Below, piece by piece: positions 53,669-63,110 of a stretch of DNA of 64,000 bases. Under the pieces are notes generated by a model. That model was not told where the DNA came from. It did not search any database and was given only the letters and a program-made list of their open reading frames with translations. A program made the translations under genes and the position numbers. Within the stretch, counting starts at the first letter, position 1; every line of letters begins with the position of its first letter. This stretch comes from Chitinophagaceae bacterium (GTDB lineage Bacteria > Bacteroidota > Bacteroidia > Chitinophagales > Chitinophagaceae): positions 310,001-374,000 of the forward strand of contig JADKJV010000001.1 of the NCBI GenBank assembly GCA_016720825.1. Direction: 5' to 3'.

Positions 53669-56524
53669 ATGCCCAAAGATTCCTCGATAAAATCAGTACT
53701 CATTATTGGTTCTGGACCCATTGTAATCGGCCAGGCCTGCGAATTTGACTATTCAGGCACCCAGGCCGCACGCAGTCTCCGTGAAGAAGGCGTGAAAGTG
53801 ATCCTGATTAACAGCAATCCCGCCACCATCATGACCGACCCGATGATGGCAGACCGGGTTTACCTGCTGCCTCTGACGGCGGAAAGTATTGAACAGATTC
53901 TCCAGGAAAATGAGATTGATGCCGTGCTGCCTACGATGGGCGGTCAAACCGCACTGAACCTGGCGAAAGAAGCCGAAGACCTGGGTATCTGGAAACAATA
54001 TAATGTGCGTTTGATCGGGGTGGATATCAAAGCGATTGACAAAGCAGAAGACCGGGAGAAATTCCGCCAGTGGATGATTGAACTGGGCGTTAGTGTGGCG
54101 ACTGCTAAAACGGCCAACTCATTCCTCGAAGGAAAAGAATTTGCACAGGAAATCGGATTCCCGCTGGTTATCCGCCCTTCTTTTACATTGGGCGGCACCG
54201 GTGGCGGATTTGTACATGATAAAGATGAACTGGATGAAGCCCTGAACCGCGGTTTGCAGGCATCTCCCATCCATGAAGTGCTGGTTGAAAAAGCCGTGCT
54301 GGGATGGAAAGAGTTTGAGCTGGAATTATTACGTGATGCAGCAGATAATGTGTGTATCATTTGTACAGTGGAGAATTTTGACCCGATGGGTGTGCACACC
54401 GGTGATTCAATCACAGTGGCACCGGCCATGACACTGAGCGATACAGCCATGCAACTGATGCGCAACACGGCCATCCGCATGATGCGCGACCTGGGCAATT
54501 TTGCCGGCGGTTGTAACGTGCAGTTTGCACTGAATCCCGATAATGAAGAAATCATTGCGATTGAAATCAATCCCCGCGTAAGCCGTTCGTCAGCGCTGGC
54601 ATCAAAAGCAACGGGTTATCCCATTGCCAAGATTGCGGCCAAACTGGCTATCGGTTACAGGCTGGATGAACTGGAAAACCAGATCACCAAAAACACCTCT
54701 GCTTATTTTGAACCCGCGCTGGATTATGTGATTGTGAAAATCCCCCGCTGGAATTTTGACAAGTTCAAAGGATCCAATGATACACTCGGACTGCAGATGA
54801 AAAGTGTGGGTGAAGTGATGGCGATCGGCCGCAGTTTTACGGAAGCGATACAGAAAGCCTGCCAGAGCCTGGAGAATAATGCCGTGGGCCTGGGTTATTA
54901 CGGCAAGAGCATGATGCATGCGGAAGCACTGCTGGAATATATCAAAATCCCGAAATGGGACCGGATCTTCCGTATCAAAGATGCGCTGATGGCCGGTATT
55001 TCCGTGGGTACAATATCCAAAGCCACCAATGGCATTGACCGCTGGTTCCTGTATGAGATCCAGAAGATCTGCAACATTGAAAAACAAATTGCGAAATACG
55101 ATCTGGATACATTACCTGCTGACTTATTCTATGAAGCCAAGGTAAACGGATTCAGTGATGAGCAGATCAGCCGTATCACCAATCACGGTGATGAAGATGA
55201 TGTATATAAGAGAAGAAAAGAACTGGGCATTACCCGTGTATATAAAATGGTAGATACCTGCAGTGCAGAGTTTGAAGCCAAAACGCCTTATTTCTATTCA
55301 ACCTTTGAAAAAGGGTCCGTTTCCCCAGCTGGTGAAAAAGGACTGCTGCATAACGAATCCATTGTTTCAGATAAAAAGAAAATCATTGTACTTGGCTCCG
55401 GTCCTAACCGGATTGGCCAGGGTATTGAATTTGATTACTGCTGTGTGCACGGATTGCTGGCCATAAAGGAATGTGGTTTTGAAGCCATCATGGTGAACTG
55501 CAACCCCGAAACTGTTAGTACGGATTTCGACATGGCAGATAAACTGTATTTCGAACCCGTTTACTGGGAACACCTCCGTGAAATATTAGAACTAGAGAAA
55601 CCGGCTGGTGTGATTGTACAGTTAGGCGGGCAAACCGCGCTCAAGCTGGCAGAGAAACTCCATGCCATGGGTATTCCCATCATTGGTACTTCTTATGACA
55701 GCATGGATATCGCGGAAGACCGTGGCCGTTTCAGTGACCGCCTCCGGGATTTGGAAATTCCTTATCCTGCTTATGGAACAGCGGAAGATGTGGATGAAGC
55801 ATTGGTGGTTGCCAAAAAAGTCGGTTATCCCGTGCTGGTAAGGCCTTCTTATGTGTTGGGCGGACAGCGGATGCGCATTGTGTTAAATGATGAAGAAGTG
55901 GAAAAAGCAGTGGTGAGTTTGCTGAAACACTTACCCGGTAATAAAATCCTGATTGACCATTTCCTCGACCGTTGCCAGGAAGCAGAAATTGACGCCATAT
56001 TTGACGGCGAGAATTTCCATGTGATGGGTGTGATGGAACATATTGAACCGGCCGGCATCCACAGCGGCGACAGTAATGCCGTATTACCCGCCTTCAACCT
56101 GACCCCGCTGGTCGTGCAGACAATGGAAGAATACGCTGAAAAAATTGCCCGCAACCTCGATATCCGCGGACTGATCAATATCCAGTTTGCCATCAAAGAC
56201 GGAAAAGTATTTGTGATTGAAGCCAATCCCCGCGCTTCCCGCACCACACCGTTTATTGCCAAGGCTTACCAGATTCCTTACCTGAACGTTGCCACCAAAG
56301 TAATGTTAGGTGTAAATAAACTCACCGATTTCAAATTCGTGAAGAAGCTGAAAGGTTACGCCATCAAAGAACCTGTATTCAGTTTCAGTAAATTCCCCGG
56401 CGTAAGCAAAGAACTCGGACCGGAAATGAAAAGTACGGGCGAAGCGATCCGGTTCATAAAAGATTTGCGGGATCCTTATTTCAGGCAGCTTTACAAGGAC
56501 AGGAGTATGTACCTCAGTAAGTAA
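53669..56524 (+). CDS. carB: Carbamoyl-phosphate synthase large subunit without the MGS domain
   Basis: 951 residues. Makes carbamoyl phosphate from bicarbonate, ammonia and two ATP for pyrimidines and arginine. The first ATP-grasp half reads IIGSGPIVIGQACEFDYSGTQ, RPSFTLGGTGGGFVHD and EINPRVSRSSALASKATGYPIA. The second half reads VLGSGPNRIGQGIEFDYCC, VRPSYVLGGQRMRIV and EANPRASRTTPFIAKAYQIP. E. coli CarB is about 1073 residues and ends with an MGS-like domain that binds UMP and ornithine. Here the protein ends soon after KSTGEAIRFIKDLRDPYFRQL, so that regulatory domain is absent, which is known in several Bacteroidota. carA is not in the window. Confidence 0.95.
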   Translation: MPKDSSIKSVLIIGSGPIVIGQACEFDYSGTQAARSLREEGVKVILINSNPATIMTDPMMADRVYLLPLTAESIEQILQENEIDAVLPTMGGQTALNLAKEAEDLGIWKQYNVRLIGVDIKAIDKAEDREKFRQWMIELGVSVATAKTANSFLEGKEFAQEIGFPLVIRPSFTLGGTGGGFVHDKDELDEALNRGLQASPIHEVLVEKAVLGWKEFELELLRDAADNVCIICTVENFDPMGVHTGDSITVAPAMTLSDTAMQLMRNTAIRMMRDLGNFAGGCNVQFALNPDNEEIIAIEINPRVSRSSALASKATGYPIAKIAAKLAIGYRLDELENQITKNTSAYFEPALDYVIVKIPRWNFDKFKGSNDTLGLQMKSVGEVMAIGRSFTEAIQKACQSLENNAVGLGYYGKSMMHAEALLEYIKIPKWDRIFRIKDALMAGISVGTISKATNGIDRWFLYEIQKICNIEKQIAKYDLDTLPADLFYEAKVNGFSDEQISRITNHGDEDDVYKRRKELGITRVYKMVDTCSAEFEAKTPYFYSTFEKGSVSPAGEKGLLHNESIVSDKKKIIVLGSGPNRIGQGIEFDYCCVHGLLAIKECGFEAIMVNCNPETVSTDFDMADKLYFEPVYWEHLREILELEKPAGVIVQLGGQTALKLAEKLHAMGIPIIGTSYDSMDIAEDRGRFSDRLRDLEIPYPAYGTAEDVDEALVVAKKVGYPVLVRPSYVLGGQRMRIVLNDEEVEKAVVSLLKHLPGNKILIDHFLDRCQEAEIDAIFDGENFHVMGVMEHIEPAGIHSGDSNAVLPAFNLTPLVVQTMEEYAEKIARNLDIRGLINIQFAIKDGKVFVIEANPRASRTTPFIAKAYQIPYLNVATKVMLGVNKLTDFKFVKKLKGYAIKEPVFSFSKFPGVSKELGPEMKSTGEAIRFIKDLRDPYFRQLYKDRSMYLSK

Positions 56525-56645
56525 TGTGGAAATATGAAAATGTGAAAATGTGGAAATTATATTAGCATGTAGAATGCTACATATAAAGTTGTATTTAGCA
56601 GCGATGCCATTCCTCACATTTTCACATTTCTCACATTTCCACATT
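56525..56645. repeat. ATGTGGAAA-word palindrome after carB
   Basis: Left arm ATGTGGAAATATGAAAATGTG then AAAATGTGGAAAT (56525-56558) is answered by CTCACATTTTCACATTTCTC and ACATTTCCACATT (about 56612-56645). The element starts immediately after the carB stop codon and is a separate word family from the CACAAAG type. Confidence 0.8.
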
Positions 56646-56682
56646 ATCCAAAGTCAAATTACTTATTTGTATAACTTCAGGC

Positions 56683-59600
56683 ATGCCCCCCCGCCTCTCC
56701 ATACTCCTCCTTCTCCTTCTGGCAAGCGTAGCCGGGCCGGCACAAATCGAGAAACTGCATTTCGAGAAATACACAACCACTAACGGACTTTCGGATAATA
56801 ATACTTCTGCATTGCTGCAGGACAGCCGGGGATTCCTGTGGGTGGGAACCACGAACGGATTAAACCGTTTTGATGGCAAAAAAGTCAAGCACTATAATGT
56901 GTTTGGAAAAAAGGGGTTGACGGATCTGTACATTACCTGTCTGGAAGAAGATGCAGAGGGGAATATCCTCGCGGGCACGAGTAACGGGTTGAATAAAATA
57001 AATCCTTTCACTGATTCGATTTCGCATTATTACGAAGGAACCGGACCTGGTACGATTCCTTTTAAATGGTGTAATGATTTACATATTGATGGGGATGGTA
57101 ATCTCTGGCTGAGTACAGAGAAAGGGATTGCATTGTACGACAAGGCCAAAAACAGTTTCAGCAATTTCCACATATCGGTTTACGGCAATGATCCCAAGAT
57201 CAATAAGTTTATTTACAGGATGATGGAGGACAGCAGGAACAGGTTTTGGCTGGCTACATCTTATGGCGTGAAGTTGTTTGACCGGGAAACAAAAACATAC
57301 AAATCGTTTCATTTTTCAGAACCAGGCAAGGAACCACTCCGGGAAAATGCTGTTATCGCATTATTCGAAAGTAAATCCGGAACCATCTGGGCCGGGACCT
57401 GGGGAGGTGGCATACTCAGATACAATGAATCGAAAAATGTTTTTGAGAAATTAAAAACAGAAAACACAACTGGCAACCAGGTTGTAACCGCGATAACAGA
57501 AATCCCGGATGGTGACAGCCTGCGGACTGTTTTTGCCATCAATGGTTTGTTATATTCATTGAAGGAAGTCAATCAGCATTTTTTTACCGAGTCTGTCGGA
57601 CTTGAATCTTCTAACAAGGGTGATAATTTCCCAGGAGGAAACAGCCTGGAAACAATCATCCATGACAACCAGGGCCATATCTGGGCGAGCAGTGCTTCCG
57701 GATTATTTAAAATAAGTCCGCCTGACCCTGCATTCCGCAATTTCGTGGCAACAACGCCCAATGATCATTCGCTGATTTACCATATCATTCCCGATATAGA
57801 GAATCCTTCATCTGTTTTTTACCTCAGTACGCTGGATGGATGGTGGACATTCAATGCAGCAACAGGAACAATGACTCCCTTTACATTACCGGCCAAAGGA
57901 AGCCAGCTGCTGAAATTCATCAACAGCTGGAGCCCTGATGGTAATGGGTATTGGTTCACCTCCGTACAGGGATTCGGGTATTATGATATTTATAAAAACA
58001 CAATCAGCGATCTCTCATCGCTGGTGCTAAAAAGTTCCGGGCAACTGAATACCGGCTTTATCACCCGCGACGGATCCGGCAAAGTTTGGGTAACCATGCG
58101 CAGGAGCGGGATCATGGTGTACAATCCGGCCAACCAAAAAACGGATGTTTTATTTGCAGACAGTCTGCAGGCGGATAATATGTTTGGCAAATCAATAACT
58201 GACATTAAATATGCTGCTGATGGATTCCTGTATGTATGTGTGGCTGGCAAGTTGTATAAAATAAATACCCGGGATTACAGTTATCAAATCATCCGCCCGC
58301 CGGCTTATGAAGAGCAGATTGATTTGATGAAAATTGCGCCGGATAAACTGGAAATCACCAAAGACAACCGCATCCTGGTCAGCAGCCGTTTATTGATTTA
58401 TGAATTAAAACAGGATACGCTCCGGATTGTGTACCCGTATTTCGGACTCAGTCATTTCACACTGGAAAATATTACGGCTGGCCCCGACAGTGTGTATTGG
58501 GTAACCAGTTCGGAGGGAATTTATAAAACGGATCCTTCTTTCCGGAAATGGCTGAGTATTACTTCCGGGACCAGCTGGGAAAATACCGGATTTACATCCT
58601 TAAATACAAACCGTCCGGGCGAACTGATCATGAACGGGAATGGCCAGATAACCACGCTTCGTTATCAGTTATTAAAAAAGAATACGGCACCCCCGGTTGT
58701 TATTATTACATCTGTACGGTATGGTGATAAAGAACATTTCCTGGTATCGCTTAAAAAATCTGCCATTCGCACAGCGTACAACGAAGCGATTGAAATCGAA
58801 TTATCCGCGATTGACTTCAGCGGGGTAAAAGAAACCCGGATTGTATATATGCTGGAAGGGCGTGATAAAAACTGGAAAGAACTGACGGAAGCTTCGCTGG
58901 TCAGGTACGACCAGTTACCACCGGGCAATTATACATTCAAGGCAAAAACAATCAATGCCGAAGGTGCTGAAAGCGGTGAGACTATCCTTCAGTTTAATGT
59001 GATCCCTCCTTTTTACAGGCAGACCTGGTTTTTGGTACTCGTGGTTTTAGCGATCTCAGGTATCCTGTATGCGTTGTACCGTTACCGTTTACGGAAAGCC
59101 GTTGAAATGGAAAGGCTCCGGACCAGGATTGCCACCGACCTGCATGATGATATTGGCACCACACTCAGCAGTATTTCGTTTTACAGTGAAGCCGCAAGGC
59201 AGAAAGCAGGTGAGCACAATCCTGAAGTCAATAAAATCCTGCAGAAGATGGGTGAATCGAGCCGGAAGATGGTGGGCAGTATGAGTGATATAGTCTGGGC
59301 CATCAATCCCAAGAACGATGATCTCGGGAAAATCATTACGAGGATGCAGTCGTATGCTGCGGAATTATGCGCCCTTAAAAATATCAATCTGGAATTGCAG
59401 GTGGATGAGCATATTCCGGAAAGTAAAATCAGGCTTGACCTGCGCAGGAATATATACATGATATTCAAGGAAGCACTGAATAACACGCTGAAATATTCCG
59501 ATTGTAAGAATATCACTTTAAAAGTATCTATCCGGCACCAGCATTTCAACATGGAAGTGGCTGATGATGGCAAAGGGTTTAATACAGAAACAGAAAGTGC

Positions 59601-59715
59601 GGGTAATGGCCTGCATAATATGCGGAAAAGGGCTGCAGAAATAAACGGCGAACTGCATATTGAATCTGCCCCCGGCTGGGGTACCCGGGTCAGTTTATTT
59701 GTAAAAATTACCTGA
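56683..59715 (+). CDS. Two-component-propeller sensor histidine kinase
   Basis: 1010 residues. Signal peptide (RLSILLLLLLASVAGPA), then a large periplasmic region with repeated Reg_prop motifs (GFLWVGTTNGLNRFDGKK near residue 50, GNLWLSTEKGIALYD, RFWLATSYGVKLFD, GTIWAGTWGGGILRY), a Y_Y_Y domain (YMLEGRDKNWKELTE, YTFKAKTINAEG, about residues 715-775), one membrane span (about residues 780-800), a HisKA_3 domain with DLHDDIGTTLSSI (phospho-His821) and a C-terminal ATPase domain (NTLKYSDCKN, DDGKGFN, NGLHNMRKRA). It is a periplasmic sensor of unknown ligand. The response regulator follows after 50 bases. Confidence 0.95.
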   Translation: MPPRLSILLLLLLASVAGPAQIEKLHFEKYTTTNGLSDNNTSALLQDSRGFLWVGTTNGLNRFDGKKVKHYNVFGKKGLTDLYITCLEEDAEGNILAGTSNGLNKINPFTDSISHYYEGTGPGTIPFKWCNDLHIDGDGNLWLSTEKGIALYDKAKNSFSNFHISVYGNDPKINKFIYRMMEDSRNRFWLATSYGVKLFDRETKTYKSFHFSEPGKEPLRENAVIALFESKSGTIWAGTWGGGILRYNESKNVFEKLKTENTTGNQVVTAITEIPDGDSLRTVFAINGLLYSLKEVNQHFFTESVGLESSNKGDNFPGGNSLETIIHDNQGHIWASSASGLFKISPPDPAFRNFVATTPNDHSLIYHIIPDIENPSSVFYLSTLDGWWTFNAATGTMTPFTLPAKGSQLLKFINSWSPDGNGYWFTSVQGFGYYDIYKNTISDLSSLVLKSSGQLNTGFITRDGSGKVWVTMRRSGIMVYNPANQKTDVLFADSLQADNMFGKSITDIKYAADGFLYVCVAGKLYKINTRDYSYQIIRPPAYEEQIDLMKIAPDKLEITKDNRILVSSRLLIYELKQDTLRIVYPYFGLSHFTLENITAGPDSVYWVTSSEGIYKTDPSFRKWLSITSGTSWENTGFTSLNTNRPGELIMNGNGQITTLRYQLLKKNTAPPVVIITSVRYGDKEHFLVSLKKSAIRTAYNEAIEIELSAIDFSGVKETRIVYMLEGRDKNWKELTEASLVRYDQLPPGNYTFKAKTINAEGAESGETILQFNVIPPFYRQTWFLVLVVLAISGILYALYRYRLRKAVEMERLRTRIATDLHDDIGTTLSSISFYSEAARQKAGEHNPEVNKILQKMGESSRKMVGSMSDIVWAINPKNDDLGKIITRMQSYAAELCALKNINLELQVDEHIPESKIRLDLRRNIYMIFKEALNNTLKYSDCKNITLKVSIRHQHFNMEVADDGKGFNTETESAGNGLHNMRKRAAEINGELHIESAPGWGTRVSLFVKIT

Positions 59716-59764
59716 ACTGGTGAGGCAGGCAATTCCCGCCGGCCTTACATTGCAATAAGAAAAT

Positions 59765-60400
59765 ATGGCAAGGACAAGGATTATCATATTTGAGGACAAC
59801 AATGAGCTCCGCGAGAGTTTATCCATGATTATCGAATCGGTACCCGATTTCGAACTGGTGGGCGCATTCCCCCATGCCCGCCGGGTAATCCCGAATGTGG
59901 AGCAGACCAAACCCGATGTGGTGCTGATGGATATTAATATGCCCGGGATTTCAGGTATAGATGCCGTCAAGGAAATCCACGCCCGTTTTCCGGAAGTCAG
60001 GGTGCTGATGCAGACTGTTTTTGATGAAGACGATAAAGTATTTGCTTCCATCTGTGCCGGTGCTTCCGGATATATTTTAAAAAACACACCACCGGAGCGG
60101 GTATTACAGGCAATCCGTGAAGTGGCAGAAGGCGGTGCTTTCTTTACACCCGGCATTGCACGAAAAGTTTTGATGAGTTTCCAGCAGCAGCCTGAATCGT
60201 CTGAGTATGTTGACCTGACAGAAAAAGAAAAACAAATCCTCCAGCAGCTGGTTAATGGCCACAGCTATAAAAAAATCGTTGAAGAACTGTTTATCAGTTA
60301 CGAAACCGTGCATTCCCACCTGAAAAAAATTTACGAAAAGCTGCATGTGAATTCCAAGAGCCAGGCGGTGGCGAAGGCGATACGGAATAAGCTTGTTTGA
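59765..60400 (+). CDS. LuxR/NarL-type response regulator
   Basis: 211 residues. Receiver domain with acidic pair E10/D11, phospho-acceptor D56 in VVLMDINMPG, T84 in LMQTVFDEDDK and K106 in GYILKNTPP. A C-terminal LuxR helix-turn-helix reads LTEKEKQILQQLVNG then YKKIVEELFISYETVHSHLKKIY, LHVNSKSQAVAKAI (about residues 148-208, read in parts). It is the partner of the kinase encoded just upstream and presumably a transcription factor. The stop is followed after 2 bases by a CACAAAG palindrome. The genes immediately downstream are two tandem surface proteins, possible targets (inference). Confidence 0.94.
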   Translation: MARTRIIIFEDNNELRESLSMIIESVPDFELVGAFPHARRVIPNVEQTKPDVVLMDINMPGISGIDAVKEIHARFPEVRVLMQTVFDEDDKVFASICAGASGYILKNTPPERVLQAIREVAEGGAFFTPGIARKVLMSFQQQPESSEYVDLTEKEKQILQQLVNGHSYKKIVEELFISYETVHSHLKKIYEKLHVNSKSQAVAKAIRNKLV

Positions 60401-60401
60401 T

Positions 60402-60508
60402 TTAACCACTAAATTTTACCACAAGGGTCACAAAGTAATACACAAAGTTCACAAGGTTAGACTCTTCGTGTGCTTTGTGTATTCCTTAGTGGCCTTTGTG
60501 GTAAAAAA
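60402..60508. repeat. CACAAAG-word palindrome after the response regulator
   Basis: TTAACCACTAAATTTTACCAC, AAGGGTCACAAAG and TACACAAAGTTCACAAGG (60402-60455) are answered by GTGTGCTTTGTGTATTCC and TTAGTGGCCTTTGTGGTAAAA (about 60468-60505). The element starts 2 bases after the stop codon and is followed at 60517 by a 31-bp block shared with the second surface gene's upstream region. Confidence 0.8.
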
Positions 60509-60589
60509 AACTATTTACATTTCACACTCACCAGTTTTGGTATTGCCCCCCTCCTCAAGATTGGTGATATTCCTCCTAAAAATCGGGCC

Positions 60590-62905
60590 ATGAAACAAAT
60601 GCTATTGTTTTTTGCAGGTGTATGCGTCTTTTCCTGTGTGCGTTCCCAAAACGTTGGAATAGGCACGACAACACCCACCACTAAATTGCATGTAGTTGGT
60701 GCCAGCCCGAATATTGCAACATTCTCTGGTGGCGATATGATGTATATCACACTTGCTGAAGGGATCAATAACCGTGGCTACATTGGTTCTTATGCAGGGA
60801 ATGCAGAGGATGTTGATTTTGGCACTTATGGAGGCAATGCACTTGGTAAACTTCATCTTACCATACAGGATGTCCCTAAACTGACTGTTGCAACATCCGG
60901 AAATATAGGAATCGGCACCACAACGCCATTAAGTTTATTACACGCCACGAATGGTTCAGTATTATTTGATGGAACAACAGGAGCAACTCCTGTAGCCGGT
61001 GCTGGTGCAAGGCTGATGTGGATACCTGCCAAAGAGCATTTCGTGTGGGGGAAGTAATGGGAACACAATGGGATGATGCTGTAATTGGTAACTGGTCTTT
61101 TGCAGGTGGTTTGAATAACCTGGCCCTTGGACAGAGCACTGCTGTATTCGGATTTAACAGTGCCGCCTATGGTGATTTTTCTTTCAATGCCGGCACAAGC
61201 GCTGTAACAGACGGAAGCTCTTCTGCCGCATTTGGCGTGGGAACCCGCTCCAAATACTGGTCTGGGATGGTGGTTGGACATTACAATGACAGTACCGCGG
61301 GCGCCACAACCTGCTGCAGTGATCCATTGAACCGTGTGTTTCAAATAGGTAATGGAACAAATAATGCCACACGCAGCAATGCGATGACCGTACTTGCCAA
61401 TGGTAAAGTGGGTATCGGCACCACCACACCAACTGAACTACTGGATATTAAAGGTGCCATAAAGGTTGCTGACGCCACCCAAACTCCCGCCGAAGGAACT
61501 ATTCGCTTCAATCCGGCGAACAAGGATTTTGAGGGTTCGATGGCACACAATGGAAAAGCCTGACCGCAAACAATAATTCTGCCCCGCCCCAATTTCTGAT
61601 CAATAATGATCCCAATGGAAATAACAGTGACAACCTGGGCTACTCAGTAAAAATCATGAACGATTTTGTATTTGTCGGTGTACCTAATTATAAAGTAGGA
61701 GGTAACCTCAGCCAGGGGGCAGTAAAAATTTACCAAAAGAGCAATAACTCAAGCAATTTCCTGTTGATACAGACACTGACTGCTACCGACGGTGCGGCAG
61801 GCGATAAATTTGGTTTCAGCCTTGACGCAACTGTTTTTGCCGGAAGTTGCGGTGCGGCAGGACCGTACGAATCGACTTACCTGGTGGTCGGCGCACCCAA
61901 CAAAAGCGCAAACAGGGGATCGGTTTATATGTTCCGTTACGACTGGGCAACCAACCAATTCGTATCAGTGGTCAATAATTTCTTTGCCAGTGATGCTACA
62001 GCTAATGACAATTATGGATATTCCCTGGCCATTAATCAACAAGCCGTACAATCTTACTTTACTATTATTGTTGGTGCACCCTTAAAAACAGTTAGTGGTC
62101 ATTCGCCAAGGGCAGGGCTTATATATTAGGTGTATCTGGCTTTTTCGGACTGGGTTGCACATCTTCCCTTCTCACGACACTTTCAGAAACAAATATCCTG
62201 AATATGAAGTCAAATGCGGCTAACTGTTACTTTGGTTCTTCTGTTGCAACCGGCATCAAATCCACAACTGGATTGGACCAAATCCTATATGCAGTAGGAG
62301 CCAGCTTCAAAAATGTAGGCGGCAATACCAACCAGGGCATGGTGTTTATGTTTAATGACCATAGTTTTCTACCAAATTTTTATGACTCAACTGCTATTGC
62401 CAGCGATGGTAATGCATCAGACTTTTTTGGCAACTCCATGAGCTTCGATCCGATGAATACAGGATACATTGCTATCGGCGCCTATAATAAAGAAAACGGC
62501 GCGAATGCCACCCAGGGTCAGGTATATCTTTTTAAAGACACGGCCACAGGAACCGGCACAAAATTCTGGAAACAGATAGATAAATTCACTGCACCGGATG
62601 GAGTGGCAGGAGATCATTTTGGCTCATGTGTGGACTGGCAGGGATTGGATTTACTGATTGGTGCCAGCAACCGGGATGAAACAGTTACTGATGCAGGCGC
62701 TGTCTATGTTTTCAAAAAAATACCTTTTCAGGAAGGTGGCTTCAGGTTCCAGAAAAAAATCACCGATGCAGTACCGCAAGCCAGCCAGATGATGGGGAAA
62801 GCTATTTCCCATGACGCTACTAAATATGTTTTCGGTTTACCGGATTGGGATGCACCACTGAAAATAGATGGCGGGAGGATTATGATCGGGAATATATATC
62901 AGTAG
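60590..62905 (+). CDS. Surface protein: GIGTTTP/head repeats plus FG-GAP-like repeats (frame broken three times)
   Basis: Restored product 772 residues. Signal peptide (KQMLLFFAGVCVFSCVRS). The N-terminal half has two GIGTTTP-x-x-L-H modules (near residues 22 and 105), typical of Bacteroidota tail-fibre-like surface proteins, and a middle region with adhesin-head-like short repeats (FNSAAYGDFSFNAGTS, SSSAAFGVGTRSKYW). The C-terminal half has at least four FG-GAP-like repeats (TDGAAGDKFGFSL with YLVVGAPNKSANRGSVYMF; TANDNYGYSL; NASDFFGNSM with YIAIGAYNK; DGVAGDHFGSC with LLIGASNRDETVTDAGAVYVF). One base is missing near 61035, 61536 and 62108; adding each gives one continuous frame. No type IX sorting domain is evident. 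Likely an adhesive or polymer-binding surface protein; ligand unknown. A second copy begins at 63111. Confidence 0.75.
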
Positions 62906-62945
62906 GTTGATACTTGTGAAGATGGCCTGTTTAGAATGATTTTTT

Positions 62946-63022
62946 TACCACTAAGTCCCAAAGGTTAAACAAAGGAGAAAGCCTTGTGCACTTTGTTATG
63001 CCTTTGTGATCCTAGTGGTTAA
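62946..63022. repeat. CACAAAG-word palindrome between the two surface genes
   Basis: TTACCACTAAGTCCCAAAGG and TTAAACAAAGGAGAAAG (62946-62981) are answered by CTTGTGCACTTTGTTATGCC and TTTGTGATCCTAGTGGTTAA (62982-63022). It occupies the same relative place as the element at 60402-60508 before the first copy, so it is part of the duplicated unit. Confidence 0.75.
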
Positions 63023-63110
63023 GTTATTTAATTCAACATTTCACTTTCCCCAGTTCTGGTATTGCCGCAATCCCTTCCGTTCCTGATCTTGTCATGACAA
63101 AATCCCGAGT

